A stretch of 64,000 nucleotides of DNA from Oscillospiraceae bacterium (GTDB lineage Bacteria; Bacillota; Clostridia; Oscillospirales; Ruminococcaceae). Position numbers and translations under genes: made by a program. This document shows, in pieces, positions 40,144 to 48,808 of the stretch. The stretch covers positions 62,001 through 126,000 of the forward strand of contig JAJQGB010000017.1 of NCBI GenBank assembly GCA_021200775.1, given 5' to 3'. The notes under the pieces were generated by a model. That model made no database searches. It was not told where the DNA came from and was given only the letters and a program-made list of their open reading frames with translations. How positions within the stretch are numbered: position 1 is the stretch's first letter; every line of letters begins with the position of its first letter.

Positions 40144-41547
40144 TTATTCCCCACAAACGCGAAGTATTGCCAGAGCAAACATCTTTGCGTTGAGGACAAG
40201 CTGGCTGAGTCTGATAGACTCGTCTGCCGAGTGCATGTGGTTGTCCTCACCCATAAATTCCGCTCCGAAGGCAACTCCGCCTTCTATATCATGGACATAG
40301 GTTCCGCCGCCGATTGCAATGCACTCGCCCTTTTCGCCGGTGACCTCTTCGTAAACGCCGAGAAGCGTTTTGACGAATGGGCTGTCCGACGGGACATAGT
40401 GCGGCTCCATACCCATGCTATTGTGGGTCGAGAAGCCTTTGCTTTCGAATTTTGGCTTATATACGTCCAGAATATCTTTGACAGTGAAGCTTACGGGAAG
40501 CCTTATATCGTTACAGCCGGTTAATTTGCCGTTTTCGTAATCGAGAACGCTGAGAAGGCAGGTGAGCTCGCCCGACTGCTCGTCACTAAAGTCGATTCCG
40601 ACGCTTGCGCCGTTGGTCTCACCATACGGGAACAGTTCGCAGAGAGATTTAATCTTCTCGCCGATTTCGCCACCTAAATTAAGCTTATTCAGAAGTTCAA
40701 GCAATGCAGTGACCGAGTTCTTGCCCATAGAAGGCATTGAAGCGTGAGCACTCACACCGTGGGCTTCGATAGTGATGCTGTCGCCGTTTTCGGAAAGTGC
40801 AAACCAGACCTCCGAGTGGAGCTCCCTGGCTGCCTTCGAGATTTCGTCAGCACTGACGCCCTTTACAACCGCCGAAGCCAATTCCGGAACGGCGTTGATA
40901 ATCTTTCCGCCGTGGAACTCGGTAAGAGTTCTGCCGTCTCCCACGGGAATCTCGCACTCAAAAGCTCCACGAATCATGCCTTTTTCGATGTTGATGACGG
41001 GATAGTTTCCGTCTGGCGTGAAGGAATACTTCGTGGGCTTTTCTTTAGAGAAGTAATATCTCATGCAACCGGAGCCGTTCTCCTCGTTGGTGCCTAAAAT
41101 CAGGCGGACACCCTTTTTGAGCGGGATATTCAGGTCTTTCAGCGCCTTCATCGCATAGATAACCGACACCGCCGGACCCTTGTCGTCAATAGCGCCTCTG
41201 CCATAGAGCTTGCCGTCGGAGATTCTCGCAGTATACGGGTCGGAAGTCCATCCGGTTCCCTCCGGAACAACGTCCAAGTGCGCCAGGATTCCGAGTTCGG
41301 GCTCGCCTTCAGTAAAAGTAACCGTTCCGGCATAGCCGTCAAAATTCCGGGTCTTCATCCCGAAGCTCTCGCAGACTGCCAGAGCATGGTCAAGGCATTC
41401 CCGAACGGGAACCCCAAACGGTGCGCCCTCGGCGGATTCCTGCTGATAACTCGGGAACGAAATCAGCTCCGACAAAGTCTCAATCATCTCGCCTTCGAGC
41501 GTGTCGATGTACGAGAAAAGTTTTTCTTTAGCTTCAGTAATATCCAT
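40144..41547 (-). CDS. pepV: Dipeptidase PepV (M20 metallopeptidase)
   Basis: A 467-residue M20-family dipeptidase of the PepV/Xaa-His type, two-zinc, cytoplasmic, hydrolysing dipeptides and some tripeptides. Metal-binding motifs: LGILAHLDVVPEG (His, Asp), YGRGAIDDKGPAV (bridging Asp), GTNEENGSGCMRYY (catalytic Glu-Glu) and a late His in GEDNHMHSADE. GGTYVHDIEGGVAFGAEF is a PepV hallmark. The lid domain fills about residues 185-370. ATG 41547 follows AGGATAGG. It stands alone between the NYN gene and a short hairpin repeat. Confidence 0.93.
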   Translation of the reverse strand: MDITEAKEKLFSYIDTLEGEMIETLSELISFPSYQQESAEGAPFGVPVRECLDHALAVCESFGMKTRNFDGYAGTVTFTEGEPELGILAHLDVVPEGTGWTSDPYTARISDGKLYGRGAIDDKGPAVSVIYAMKALKDLNIPLKKGVRLILGTNEENGSGCMRYYFSKEKPTKYSFTPDGNYPVINIEKGMIRGAFECEIPVGDGRTLTEFHGGKIINAVPELASAVVKGVSADEISKAARELHSEVWFALSENGDSITIEAHGVSAHASMPSMGKNSVTALLELLNKLNLGGEIGEKIKSLCELFPYGETNGASVGIDFSDEQSGELTCLLSVLDYENGKLTGCNDIRLPVSFTVKDILDVYKPKFESKGFSTHNSMGMEPHYVPSDSPFVKTLLGVYEEVTGEKGECIAIGGGTYVHDIEGGVAFGAEFMGEDNHMHSADESIRLSQLVLNAKMFALAILRVCGE

Positions 41548-41571
41548 TATAACCTATCCTTTCTTAATTTT

Positions 41572-41620
41572 GGCTCCCCTTGATAAGGGGAGCTGTCAGC
41601 CGCAGGCTGACTGAGAGGTT
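41572..41620. repeat. Hairpin repeat, short form (copy 8)
   Basis: ggctccccttgataaggggagc hairpin, then cagccg-ca-ggctg, ending ctgagaggtt, between pulA and pepV. Confidence 0.85.
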
Positions 41621-41643
41621 CGCGAGCCCGAAGGCGAGCGCCT

Positions 41644-43527
41644 TTACTTCAGTTTCTTCAACACCATCGCCGAAATTGGCGGCACGAAAACGCCTTCGCA
41701 GTAGGTCGCAAGTGGCGTCAGTGACGCTTTTATATCGGTAATATGCAGTTGCCATTCGCCGTCAGGGAGACCAATCATCTTGGCTCTCGGAATCGGGTTC
41801 ACGAGAATCAGCAGTTCTTCGTTTTCGTCGAAGAGGTGAACCATGATGGTGCCGTCGGGGGAGGGAAGGGTCTTACTGTGCGATAGAACCTCCGTCCTAA
41901 GGCTCAGTCTCAGAAGGTGATGCGCCTTTCTGAAGGCGATAAGTCCCTTGTAGTAGTCGACTGTCAGCTTGTTTTCGGCAATCGACCACCATTTGAGAGA
42001 GTTTACGCTGTCCGGCGAACGGTAGCTGTTTCTGTCATAGTCGCCGTTTCCTAAAGGCTTTGAGCGGAGGAACTCCTGCCCAGCCTGAATAAACGGAATT
42101 CCCTGTGCCAGGAAGACCAGCGCCGCCGCAAGCCTTGCCATTTTTCTTCTGTCACGCTCGTGGGCACTGCTCGACAGGGTGAGCTTGTCCCAGAGAGTCA
42201 GGTTGTCGTGAGCTTCGACGTAGTTCACTATCTGGCAGGGATTGCAGTTCCAGTCCTGCTTGCCTAAGATTCCGTCCGCAACCGACTGTTTTAAGTGGAA
42301 ATTGCCGCTTATGTAGCCGGTTGCCTTGTCGACGAAGGTTCCTCCCTTGATTGCGTCACGGTAGTTGTCGTTGAAGTATGCGGCGTAGGGAGTCATATAG
42401 GAATTGTATTTGTTTGCCGATTTCTCGCCCGGGAGTGCCGAGTCTCCGCCTGTCCAGCCTTCGCCGTAGAGAATCACGTTCGGATTAATCTCAGTCAGGC
42501 GCTTTGAAATCTCGTTTATCGTGTCGATGTCGAGGCAAGCCATCAGGTCGAACCGGAAGCCGTCTATCTTATACTCGGTCGCCCAGTATACTACCGAATC
42601 GACGATGTATTTCCGGACCATTGCCCGTTCGGATGCAATCTCGTTTCCACAGCCGGAACCGTTAGAGAGCTTTGAGTCACGGTATCTGTAGTAATATCCG
42701 GGGTAGGAGTTGCTGAGATACGACCCAATCGATTTGAATGTGTGGTTGTAGACGACGTCCATTACGACGCCGATTCCGTGCTTGTGAAGGGAGAGAACCA
42801 GCTCTTTATACTCCTTGATTCTCACCGACGGGTCAAACGGGTTAGTCGAATAGGAGCCCTCAGGGATGTTGTAGTTCTCTGGGTCGTAGCCCCAGTTGTA
42901 GGAGCTTTCGGGATGAGCTTCGTCGAGCCTGTCGAAGTCGAACACCGGCATCAGCTGAACGTGGGTTACGCCCAAGTCTTTTATGTGGCTTAAACATGTG
43001 GGCTCGCCGCCGTGAGTAGAGCTACCTTCAACCGCAAATGCCGGGAACTTGCCACGAAGCTCCGGTTCAATTCCGCTTGATTCGTCGACCGAGAAGTCTC
43101 TTACACTGACTTCATAGATGATGGCGTCGGTATTGGCTTTCAGGGTGACGTAGCCATAGTCATCCCAGCCTTCGGGATTCAGAGTCGACGGGTCTACGAT
43201 ACAGCCCTTGTCGCCGTTGACGCCTGCGGCTCTCGCATAAGGGTCGACGCCTTCGGTGGTCTTGTCACCATAGGTGTACTTGTAGGTGTAGAAAATCCCG
43301 TACAGCGATTCGGAATGGGTGTATCTCCAGACGCCCAGGTCGCTTTCCGTCATCCTGATGCACAGGTAAGGATGTTCATCCTCATTGTGCTTGTATAAAC
43401 AAACCGAAACCATCTCCGCTTCCGGAGCCCAGACGGAAAATTCGGTTTCATTTTCCGAAACCATAACCCCCAACGTTCCGTCGTACTTAAAAGTCTTATC
43501 AATATATTCTGCCTTTTTGGAATCCAT
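41644..43527 (-). CDS. pulA: Type I pullulanase
   Basis: A 627-residue GH13 type I pullulanase that cuts alpha-1,6 branch points in pullulan, glycogen and starch limit dextrins. No signal peptide, so probably cytoplasmic glycogen/dextrin debranching. An N-terminal CBM48-like domain (about 10-105: FSVWAPEAEMVSVCLY) precedes the barrel. The diagnostic YNWGYDPENYN is present, as are VVMDVVYNHT, GFRFDLMACLD (nucleophile Asp), YGEGWTGG (acid Glu) and VEAHDNLTLWDK (transition-state Asp). ATG 43527 follows CGGAGGAAAGT. Its promoter carries a perfect palindrome just after the -10, a likely sugar-responsive operator. Faces rnpB divergently. Confidence 0.95.
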   Translation of the reverse strand: MDSKKAEYIDKTFKYDGTLGVMVSENETEFSVWAPEAEMVSVCLYKHNEDEHPYLCIRMTESDLGVWRYTHSESLYGIFYTYKYTYGDKTTEGVDPYARAAGVNGDKGCIVDPSTLNPEGWDDYGYVTLKANTDAIIYEVSVRDFSVDESSGIEPELRGKFPAFAVEGSSTHGGEPTCLSHIKDLGVTHVQLMPVFDFDRLDEAHPESSYNWGYDPENYNIPEGSYSTNPFDPSVRIKEYKELVLSLHKHGIGVVMDVVYNHTFKSIGSYLSNSYPGYYYRYRDSKLSNGSGCGNEIASERAMVRKYIVDSVVYWATEYKIDGFRFDLMACLDIDTINEISKRLTEINPNVILYGEGWTGGDSALPGEKSANKYNSYMTPYAAYFNDNYRDAIKGGTFVDKATGYISGNFHLKQSVADGILGKQDWNCNPCQIVNYVEAHDNLTLWDKLTLSSSAHERDRRKMARLAAALVFLAQGIPFIQAGQEFLRSKPLGNGDYDRNSYRSPDSVNSLKWWSIAENKLTVDYYKGLIAFRKAHHLLRLSLRTEVLSHSKTLPSPDGTIMVHLFDENEELLILVNPIPRAKMIGLPDGEWQLHITDIKASLTPLATYCEGVFVPPISAMVLKKLK

Positions 43528-43544
43528 ACTTTCCTCCGAGTAGG

Positions 43545-43589
43545 TACATAGTCACTATGTATTATAACTCATTCCGAAAGATTTTTCAA
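43545..43589 (-). promoter_or_regulatory. pulA promoter and operator-like palindrome
   Basis: Minus strand TTGAAA (43584-43589), 17 bases, TATAAT (43561-43566). The 17-bp perfect palindrome TACATAGTCACTATGTA (43545-43561) begins at the -10 and covers the start point, a classic repressor position. Confidence 0.8.
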
Positions 43590-43650
43590 CCCCATTGTGA
43601 CAATGAACTGAAAAACTGAAGCATATCTATGAAAAATATTATAAATAGGG

Positions 43651-43679
43651 TTGACTTTTTCGGGATAACAATGTAAAAT
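43651..43679 (+). promoter_or_regulatory. rnpB promoter
   Basis: TTGACT (43651-43656), 17 bases, TAAAAT (43674-43679), placing the start point at about 43686, where the RNase P P1 helix begins. Confidence 0.82.
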
Positions 43680-43686
43680 ATATCCG

Positions 43687-44052
43687 TCTGCGAGTAAGCT
43701 ATACGGCAGCGGACACGTTCGTTTGCTATCGCAAGCGAGGTGGATGAGGAAAGTCCGAGCATCACAGAGCAAAACAGCTGATAACGTCAGCCGAGGGCGA
43801 CCTTAGGGAAAGTGCAACAGAAATAAACCGCCGGGATTTCCCGGTAAGGATGGAAAGGCGAGGCAAGAGCTCACCGGAGCGTGGGAGACCACGTTGCCAT
43901 GTAAACCCTGTTTGATGCAACACCGTTTGGAACGGAATACCAACGTCTGCTCGGCGGGTATTCTGTAATAGGTGGCTTGAACTCTTCGGCGACGAAGAGT
44001 CTAGATAGATTGCCGTACACGACAGAACTCGGCTTACAGGCTTAGTCGCAGA
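43687..44052 (+). ncRNA. rnpB: RNase P RNA (type A)
   Basis: The catalytic RNA of RNase P, which cuts the 5' leader from tRNA precursors. The universal core is clear: gaggaaagtccgagc (CR-I) near 43746, agggaaagtgcaacagaaa (CR-II/III) near 43805, aaaccgcc, ggtaaggatggaaaggcgag, and near the 3' end the gacagaactcggcttacag segment (CR-IV/V). The ends pair as P1: tctgcgag-taagct (43687-43700) with ggcttagtcgcaga (44039-44052). About 366 nt, normal for Clostridia. No strong terminator is seen before the next gene at 44128. Confidence 0.96.
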
Positions 44053-44127
44053 GAATGAATAATAACCCTTTGAAAAAGGAAAAATAAAAATATTATCCTG
44101 CCATCCCGGCAGGAGACGGAGGCTTCT

Positions 44128-44904
44128 ATGCTGAAAAATAAGAAACTGAGACTTATATTCTGTCTTCTGACAGCCCTTATGGTGCTCTTTGCATTTACCG
44201 GTTGCGGAGACAGCTCGACCGACGATGAAAAGACGGATGCCGACAACGCTGTAATCGACACTCCCGAGACCTCAGAAGAAGGCACCAAGTCGGGCGCAAG
44301 CGATATGTCTTTGGGACTCGGAAACGGCGACACCTACATTTCAAGAGTTGACTACACGCTTCTCGGCGACTACTACTACACCGAATCCTACCACATCGAG
44401 AACGAGGACAGCGGCGATATGACCGAGCTCGGGCTCGACATGTATCTCACATATGACGAAGAGAACGGCTACTCGAACCCTGACGGAGTACTCGCTATCT
44501 ACTATGACGAGGAGACCGGCGAAATCACCGGCTATGAAGCATATATCGGTATTTCTCCCATCCGTGCAACCGTTTCCTATCAGGTTGCGATAAACTCCAC
44601 CTACTACACCTGCGTCTGCTATGACAGCAGTGGCATAGTAACCGATGTTTACTGGGACAACACTGTCACCTACACCGAAACCGGCGAAACCGTCTACTAC
44701 ACCGGGCATGAGACCTACTATTCAACCGGCATCACCGAGCGCACCTATGAGGAACGCTACAATATCGGCGACGACGGAGTCCTTGCAATCTACGAGATTA
44801 TGACGAAGGAGTACGACGAGGACGGAAGTCTCACACTCGACCAGATTGAATCCTTCAACGAAAACGGCGAGTTGGAGCTTCTTATCGAAAGTCCTGTAGA
44901 CTGA
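44128..44904 (+). CDS. Lipoprotein of unknown function, Tyr/Thr-rich (258 aa)
   Basis: A 258-residue secreted lipoprotein: basic start MLKNKKLRL, hydrophobic stretch, lipobox FTGC with the lipidated Cys near residue 27. An acidic linker (about 28-65) is followed by a beta-strand-rich domain with many Tyr and Thr, for example YTETGETVYYTGHETYYSTG. Elements such as GVLAIYYDEETGEITGYEAY and GVLAIYEIMTKEYDEDGSLT look like two related strand repeats (YDxDG-type). No known family recognised. The start follows GGAGACGGAGGCTTCT. It may be transcribed from the rnpB promoter or its own weak one. Confidence 0.8.
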   Translation: MLKNKKLRLIFCLLTALMVLFAFTGCGDSSTDDEKTDADNAVIDTPETSEEGTKSGASDMSLGLGNGDTYISRVDYTLLGDYYYTESYHIENEDSGDMTELGLDMYLTYDEENGYSNPDGVLAIYYDEETGEITGYEAYIGISPIRATVSYQVAINSTYYTCVCYDSSGIVTDVYWDNTVTYTETGETVYYTGHETYYSTGITERTYEERYNIGDDGVLAIYEIMTKEYDEDGSLTLDQIESFNENGELELLIESPVD

Positions 44905-44963
44905 TTCTCATCTTCGGCAAATTTGGTACTCATTAAGTTCGTTTTTCTTGGGCAAAATGCCTC

Positions 44964-45046
44964 TTGACAGTTTGACTTGAAAATGCTAAAATAAAATCAC
45001 AGTGAGTTGCAAACGGCGTAAATCCGGCTGTTTGCAACTCTTTTTT
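44964..45046 (+). promoter_or_regulatory. Consensus promoter followed at once by an intrinsic terminator, upstream of the MATE gene
   Basis: TTGACA (44964-44969), 17 bases, TAAAAT (44987-44992) gives a start near 45000. Only a few bases later GAGTTGCAAAC (45004-45014) and GTTTGCAACTC (45030-45040) form an 11-bp stem followed by TTTTTT. A transcript from this promoter would end after about 46 nt unless read through, so it may be an attenuator; it could also simply end the lipoprotein transcript. Confidence 0.65.
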
Positions 45047-45084
45047 GTTTGTAAAAATATATTTATATTATATTGGAGGATTCT

Positions 45085-46500
45085 ATGGAACAAAAGTCAA
45101 ATTCGTTTCTGGAAACGGAAAAGATTGGCACACTTATGCGGAAATACAGCGTTCCCTGTATAATTTCGCTTCTTGTAGCCGCTCTTTATAACATCGTCGA
45201 CCAGATATTCATTGCAAACAGCTACTTAGGCTCAAATGGCAACTCGGCAAATACGGTTGTATATCCGCTTACAATAGTAGCTCTCGCACTTGCTGTTCTC
45301 ATCGGTGACGGCTGCTGTGCGTTCATTTCAATCAGCCTGGGAGCGGGTAAGGATGAAGATGCCCACAAGAGTGTCGGAAACGCAGTCGTTCTCTGCGTCA
45401 TAGTCAGCCTTGTCTTAGCGGCGTGCTACATCATCTTCCAGGAGCCGATTCTTACAGCTTTCGGCGGAAGAGTAAACGACGAGACATTCGCCAATGCAAA
45501 GGAATACTTCTTCTATATCTCTCTCGGCGTTCCATTCTACATGTTCGGTCAGGCGATGAACCCGATTATCCGTTCGGATGGAAGCCCGAAATTTGCAATG
45601 GCTTCGACCGTTTCGGGAGCAGTAGTCAACATCATCTTAGACCCGATTTTCATCTATGTATGCAAGTGGGGAATGATGGGTGCGGCAATCGCAACAGTTG
45701 CCGGTCAGATTCTGACAGCCGGACTTTCAATCTGGTACCTCTGCCACATGAAGGCTCTGAAGCTTCACAAGGAGAGCTTCGGTCTCTTCCCGAGACTAAT
45801 GAAGAAGTTTTTGCCACTCGGAATCACCAGCCTTCTTTCGCAGATTTCCATCGTCGTGACAATGCTTGTCTATAACAACGTCTGCATAAAGTACGGCGCA
45901 ATGGACGAGATTTTTGGATTAGCGGAATATTCTCAGATTCCTATGGCAGTACTCGGGATAGTCATGAAGTTCTATCAGATTGTAATTTCAATCGCAATCG
46001 GTCTCGCCGCCGGCATTATTCCTGTTGTCGGCTACAATGTCGGAGCAGGCAGGGGAGACAGAGCAAAGAAGCTTCTTACCTATCTTATAGCCGCAGAGGC
46101 TATTGTCGGAGCAGTCGGACTCTTTATTGTAGAAGTATTCCCGGAACAGCTTATCGGAATCTTCGGTGCGGCAAACGAGAGTGTCTACTACACCGAATTT
46201 GCAATCAAGAGCTTCAGAATCTATCTCTGCATGTTGATTCCGTCGCTTGTCAACAAGGGAACCTTCATTTATTTGCAGGCTCTCGGCAAGGCAGGCATTT
46301 CCTCCGCAATTTCGCTTATCCGTGAGATTGTTCTTGGTTCCGGACTCGCTTTGATACTCCCGATATTCTTCGGACTTGACGGGCTTCTCTTGTCCTTCCC
46401 GATTGCCGACTTGCTGACGCTTGTTGTTGCGGCAGTTGTTCTTGTCAGAGTTTATAAACAGCTCAGCCAGCCGGACTTCAACAAGGCACACATAAGCTAA
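45085..46500 (+). CDS. MATE family efflux transporter
   Basis: A 471-residue MATE (multidrug and toxic compound extrusion) transporter with 12 membrane helices, expected to export drugs or metabolites using an H+ or Na+ gradient. Family features: MRKYSVPCIISLLVAALYNIVDQIFI, then FGQAMNPIIRSDGSPKFAM and SGAVVNIILDPIFIYV in the N-half, and PVVGYNVGAGRGDRAKKLL in the C-half. I chose ATG 45085, preceded by TTGGAGGATTCT; a TTG at 45073 lies inside that site. The gene is alone between a promoter/hairpin leader and a terminator at 46527-46562. Confidence 0.94.
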   Translation: MEQKSNSFLETEKIGTLMRKYSVPCIISLLVAALYNIVDQIFIANSYLGSNGNSANTVVYPLTIVALALAVLIGDGCCAFISISLGAGKDEDAHKSVGNAVVLCVIVSLVLAACYIIFQEPILTAFGGRVNDETFANAKEYFFYISLGVPFYMFGQAMNPIIRSDGSPKFAMASTVSGAVVNIILDPIFIYVCKWGMMGAAIATVAGQILTAGLSIWYLCHMKALKLHKESFGLFPRLMKKFLPLGITSLLSQISIVVTMLVYNNVCIKYGAMDEIFGLAEYSQIPMAVLGIVMKFYQIVISIAIGLAAGIIPVVGYNVGAGRGDRAKKLLTYLIAAEAIVGAVGLFIVEVFPEQLIGIFGAANESVYYTEFAIKSFRIYLCMLIPSLVNKGTFIYLQALGKAGISSAISLIREIVLGSGLALILPIFFGLDGLLLSFPIADLLTLVVAAVVLVRVYKQLSQPDFNKAHIS

Positions 46501-46526
46501 ATTTCTTCCCTGATATTATTTCGCAA

Positions 46527-46562
46527 AAATTCCGTGTGGGTTGTCCTACACGGAATTTTTAT
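46527..46562 (+). terminator. Terminator after the MATE gene
   Basis: AAATTCCGTGT (46527-46537) pairs with ACACGGAATTT (46548-46558), followed by TT A T. Confidence 0.82.
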
Positions 46563-46616
46563 CTGTCGGATTTGGCGATTTAACGCAAAATAAATCAGGA
46601 ATTTATAAAAATTTAC

Positions 46617-46645
46617 TTGCAACAAGTGAAGATTTCTGGTATGCT
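46617..46645 (+). promoter_or_regulatory. Promoter of the phospholipase C-like gene
   Basis: TTGCAA (46617-46622), 17 bases, TATGCT (46640-46645), with GGTGA before the ATG at 46665. Confidence 0.6.
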
Positions 46646-46664
46646 ATAAGATGGTGATATAAAA

Positions 46665-47528
46665 ATGCCTTCTACTTACGCACATTATGTTTTGGGCAGA
46701 GATTTGCTCCGCCGATATTCTCCTGAGGTGAAAGATGTCCTCAGGAACAATCTTAAAATTTATCAGATAGGACTTCACGGTCCGGATATTCTGTTTTACT
46801 ATAAGCCTCTTGCGAAGAACCCGATAAGACGGCTCGGCACGGAAGTGCATGAAAAACCGGCAACCGAATTCTTCACAAATGCTAAAGAAATTGCAAATTC
46901 GGCTGAATCTGAGGCTGAAAGAAACCGAAGACTCTCGTATGCTCTCGGTTTTGTCGGGCACTTTGCTTTAGATAGCATGTGCCACGGCTATGTTGAGAGA
47001 AAAAAAGAGGTAAGTGGTGTTTCACATTCGGAAATCGAAGTGGAATTCGACAGGTGCTTAATGATTAAAGACGGTCTGAATCCCGTCACGCACCATCTCA
47101 CGGGGCACATCCATCCGACGGATGAGAATGCCCGGATAATGTCTTTGTTCTATGACACTGTTTCCGAGAAAGAAGCAAAAACAGCGATTCGTTCGTTTGT
47201 TACGTACAATGGTTTACTGGTCGCGCCGAATGACATGAAGCGACTTCTGATATATTCCGTCCTTGCGGCGTCCGGTAATTATAAGGGTATGCACGGAATG
47301 GTTGTCAACAAAAAGCCCAATCCAAAGTGTGAGGACAGTAATATGCGGCTTGAAAAGCTTATGCAGAAAGCCGAGGAGCTCTGCCTTGAACTCAGCGATA
47401 ACTTCTTAAGGTTCGCAAACGGCGATGAGGAGCTTCTCCCGTGGTTCGGGAAGACCTTTGAAAAGGGCGACGACTGGCAATCAATTCCGATACTGACCGC
47501 TATGGAGGAAAGACATTATGAAGTTTAA
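46665..47528 (+). CDS. Zinc-dependent phospholipase C-like protein
   Basis: A 287-residue protein of the zinc-dependent phospholipase C superfamily, often found in Clostridia as a cytoplasmic form without a signal peptide. Putative metal ligands are the His residues in STYAHYVLGRDLL (near the N-terminus), GLHGPDILFYY, GFVGHFALDSMCHGYVE and the THHLTGHIHP/SHSEIEVEFDR region, spaced as in the family. Substrate is not known; no secretion signal, so a classical lecithinase role is unlikely. Its last 11 bases overlap the start of the MFS gene, whose ribosome binding site (GGAGGAAAG) lies within it. Confidence 0.85.
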   Translation: MPSTYAHYVLGRDLLRRYSPEVKDVLRNNLKIYQIGLHGPDILFYYKPLAKNPIRRLGTEVHEKPATEFFTNAKEIANSAESEAERNRRLSYALGFVGHFALDSMCHGYVERKKEVSGVSHSEIEVEFDRCLMIKDGLNPVTHHLTGHIHPTDENARIMSLFYDTVSEKEAKTAIRSFVTYNGLLVAPNDMKRLLIYSVLAASGNYKGMHGMVVNKKPNPKCEDSNMRLEKLMQKAEELCLELSDNFLRFANGDEELLPWFGKTFEKGDDWQSIPILTAMEERHYEV

Positions 47529-48771
47529 AATGACTCCGCAGGAGAAGAAGTGGGTGCTCTATGACGTCGGAAACTCGGCGTTCACAATGCTGGTGGCAAC
47601 GCTATTGCCAATCTACTTCCACGTTCTTGCAGACAATGCTGGAATCTCAGAAACCGACTATCTGGCATACTGGGGCTATACCACATCTATTGCCACGATT
47701 ATAGTTGCAATCTTAGGACCGACTTTAGGAACTGCGTCCGACATCAAGGGCGTTAAGAAGATAATCTTTATGGCTTCGATGCTCATCGGAGCAGTCGGGT
47801 GCATAGCGCTCGGATTCATCCAGTCGTGGCTCTGGTTCTTAATCCTGTTCGCAATCGCAAAAATCGCATATCAGCTGAGTTTGGTTGTCTATGATTCAAT
47901 GCTGACAGACGTAACAAGTGATGAACGAATGGACGAAATCTCCGCACAGGGTTATGCCTGGGGCTATATCGGAAGCTGTGTTCCGTTCATCATCTGCATC
48001 GCAGTCTATGCTCTTCAGACTATGGGAATCCTCCCGATAAGCTTGGGAGTTGCGATGGCAATCGACTTTGTCATCACCGCTGTTTGGTGGGTCGCAATGG
48101 CAATTCCACTTGTTAAGAGCTATAAGCAGGTTCACTATGTCGAAAAGACCGACAAGCCGGTTGCATCGAGTTTAAAACGCCTCGGCGGCGTATTCAAGGA
48201 GCTCGGGCATAATAAGAAGGCTCTCTTCTTCCTCATCGCATTCTTCTTCTATATCGACGGCGTCTACACTATCATCGATATGGCAACTACATACGGCGAA
48301 TCTCTGGGACTTGACAGTATCGGCTTGGTACTGGCGCTTCTCGTCACCCAGTTCGTTGCGTTCCCTGCGGCGCTCTTCTTCGGACGTCTTTCAAGAAAGG
48401 TCGAAGCAGGCAAGCTTCTCATGGTCTGCATCGTCGCATACTTCTTCATCGTCGTTTATGCGATATTCCTGAGACAATTATATCAGTTCTGGATTCTTGC
48501 CGTTGCAGTAGGACTCTTCCAGGGCGCAATCCAGTCGCTTTCACGTTCCTATTTCGCAAAGATTATCCCTCCCGAGAAGTCGGGCGAATACTTCGGAATC
48601 TATGATATCTGCGGCAAGGGCGCTTCCTTCATCGGAACAACTCTCGTCGCCGTCATCACTCAGATTACCGATAATTCGAGTATCGGTGTCGGAGGGCTTG
48701 CCGTCATGTTCGTAATCGGAGGAATCTTCTTCGTCATCACCGACAGAATTCCCGCCGCATCCGAAAAGTAG
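47518..48771 (+). CDS. MFS transporter, Atg22/UMF1-like
   Basis: A 417-residue 12-helix carrier of the major facilitator superfamily, resembling the vacuole-effluxer Atg22/UMF1 group. Evidence: KKWVLYDVGNSAFTMLVATLLPIYF (family start with YDxGNSAF), GPTLGTASDIKGVKK (MFS loop 2-3 motif), YDSMLTDVTSDERMDEISAQGYAWGYIGS (diagnostic) and SLSRSYFAKIIPPEKSGEYFGIYDICGKGAS in the C-half. Family members export amino acids or sugars, but the substrate here is unknown. It overlaps the phospholipase C-like gene by 11 bases. Confidence 0.92.
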   Translation: MKFKMTPQEKKWVLYDVGNSAFTMLVATLLPIYFHVLADNAGISETDYLAYWGYTTSIATIIVAILGPTLGTASDIKGVKKIIFMASMLIGAVGCIALGFIQSWLWFLILFAIAKIAYQLSLVVYDSMLTDVTSDERMDEISAQGYAWGYIGSCVPFIICIAVYALQTMGILPISLGVAMAIDFVITAVWWVAMAIPLVKSYKQVHYVEKTDKPVASSLKRLGGVFKELGHNKKALFFLIAFFFYIDGVYTIIDMATTYGESLGLDSIGLVLALLVTQFVAFPAALFFGRLSRKVEAGKLLMVCIVAYFFIVVYAIFLRQLYQFWILAVAVGLFQGAIQSLSRSYFAKIIPPEKSGEYFGIYDICGKGASFIGTTLVAVITQITDNSSIGVGGLAVMFVIGGIFFVITDRIPAASEK

Positions 48772-48808
48772 AACTTATCCAGATAACCACCCGAGCGAGG
48801 TGAACCCC

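Noticed and set aside
44098..44114. Hairpin CCTGCC-atcc-CGGCAGG as the rnpB terminator
   Set aside because: No T-run follows and it leads directly into the ribosome binding site of the lipoprotein gene; probably only leader structure.
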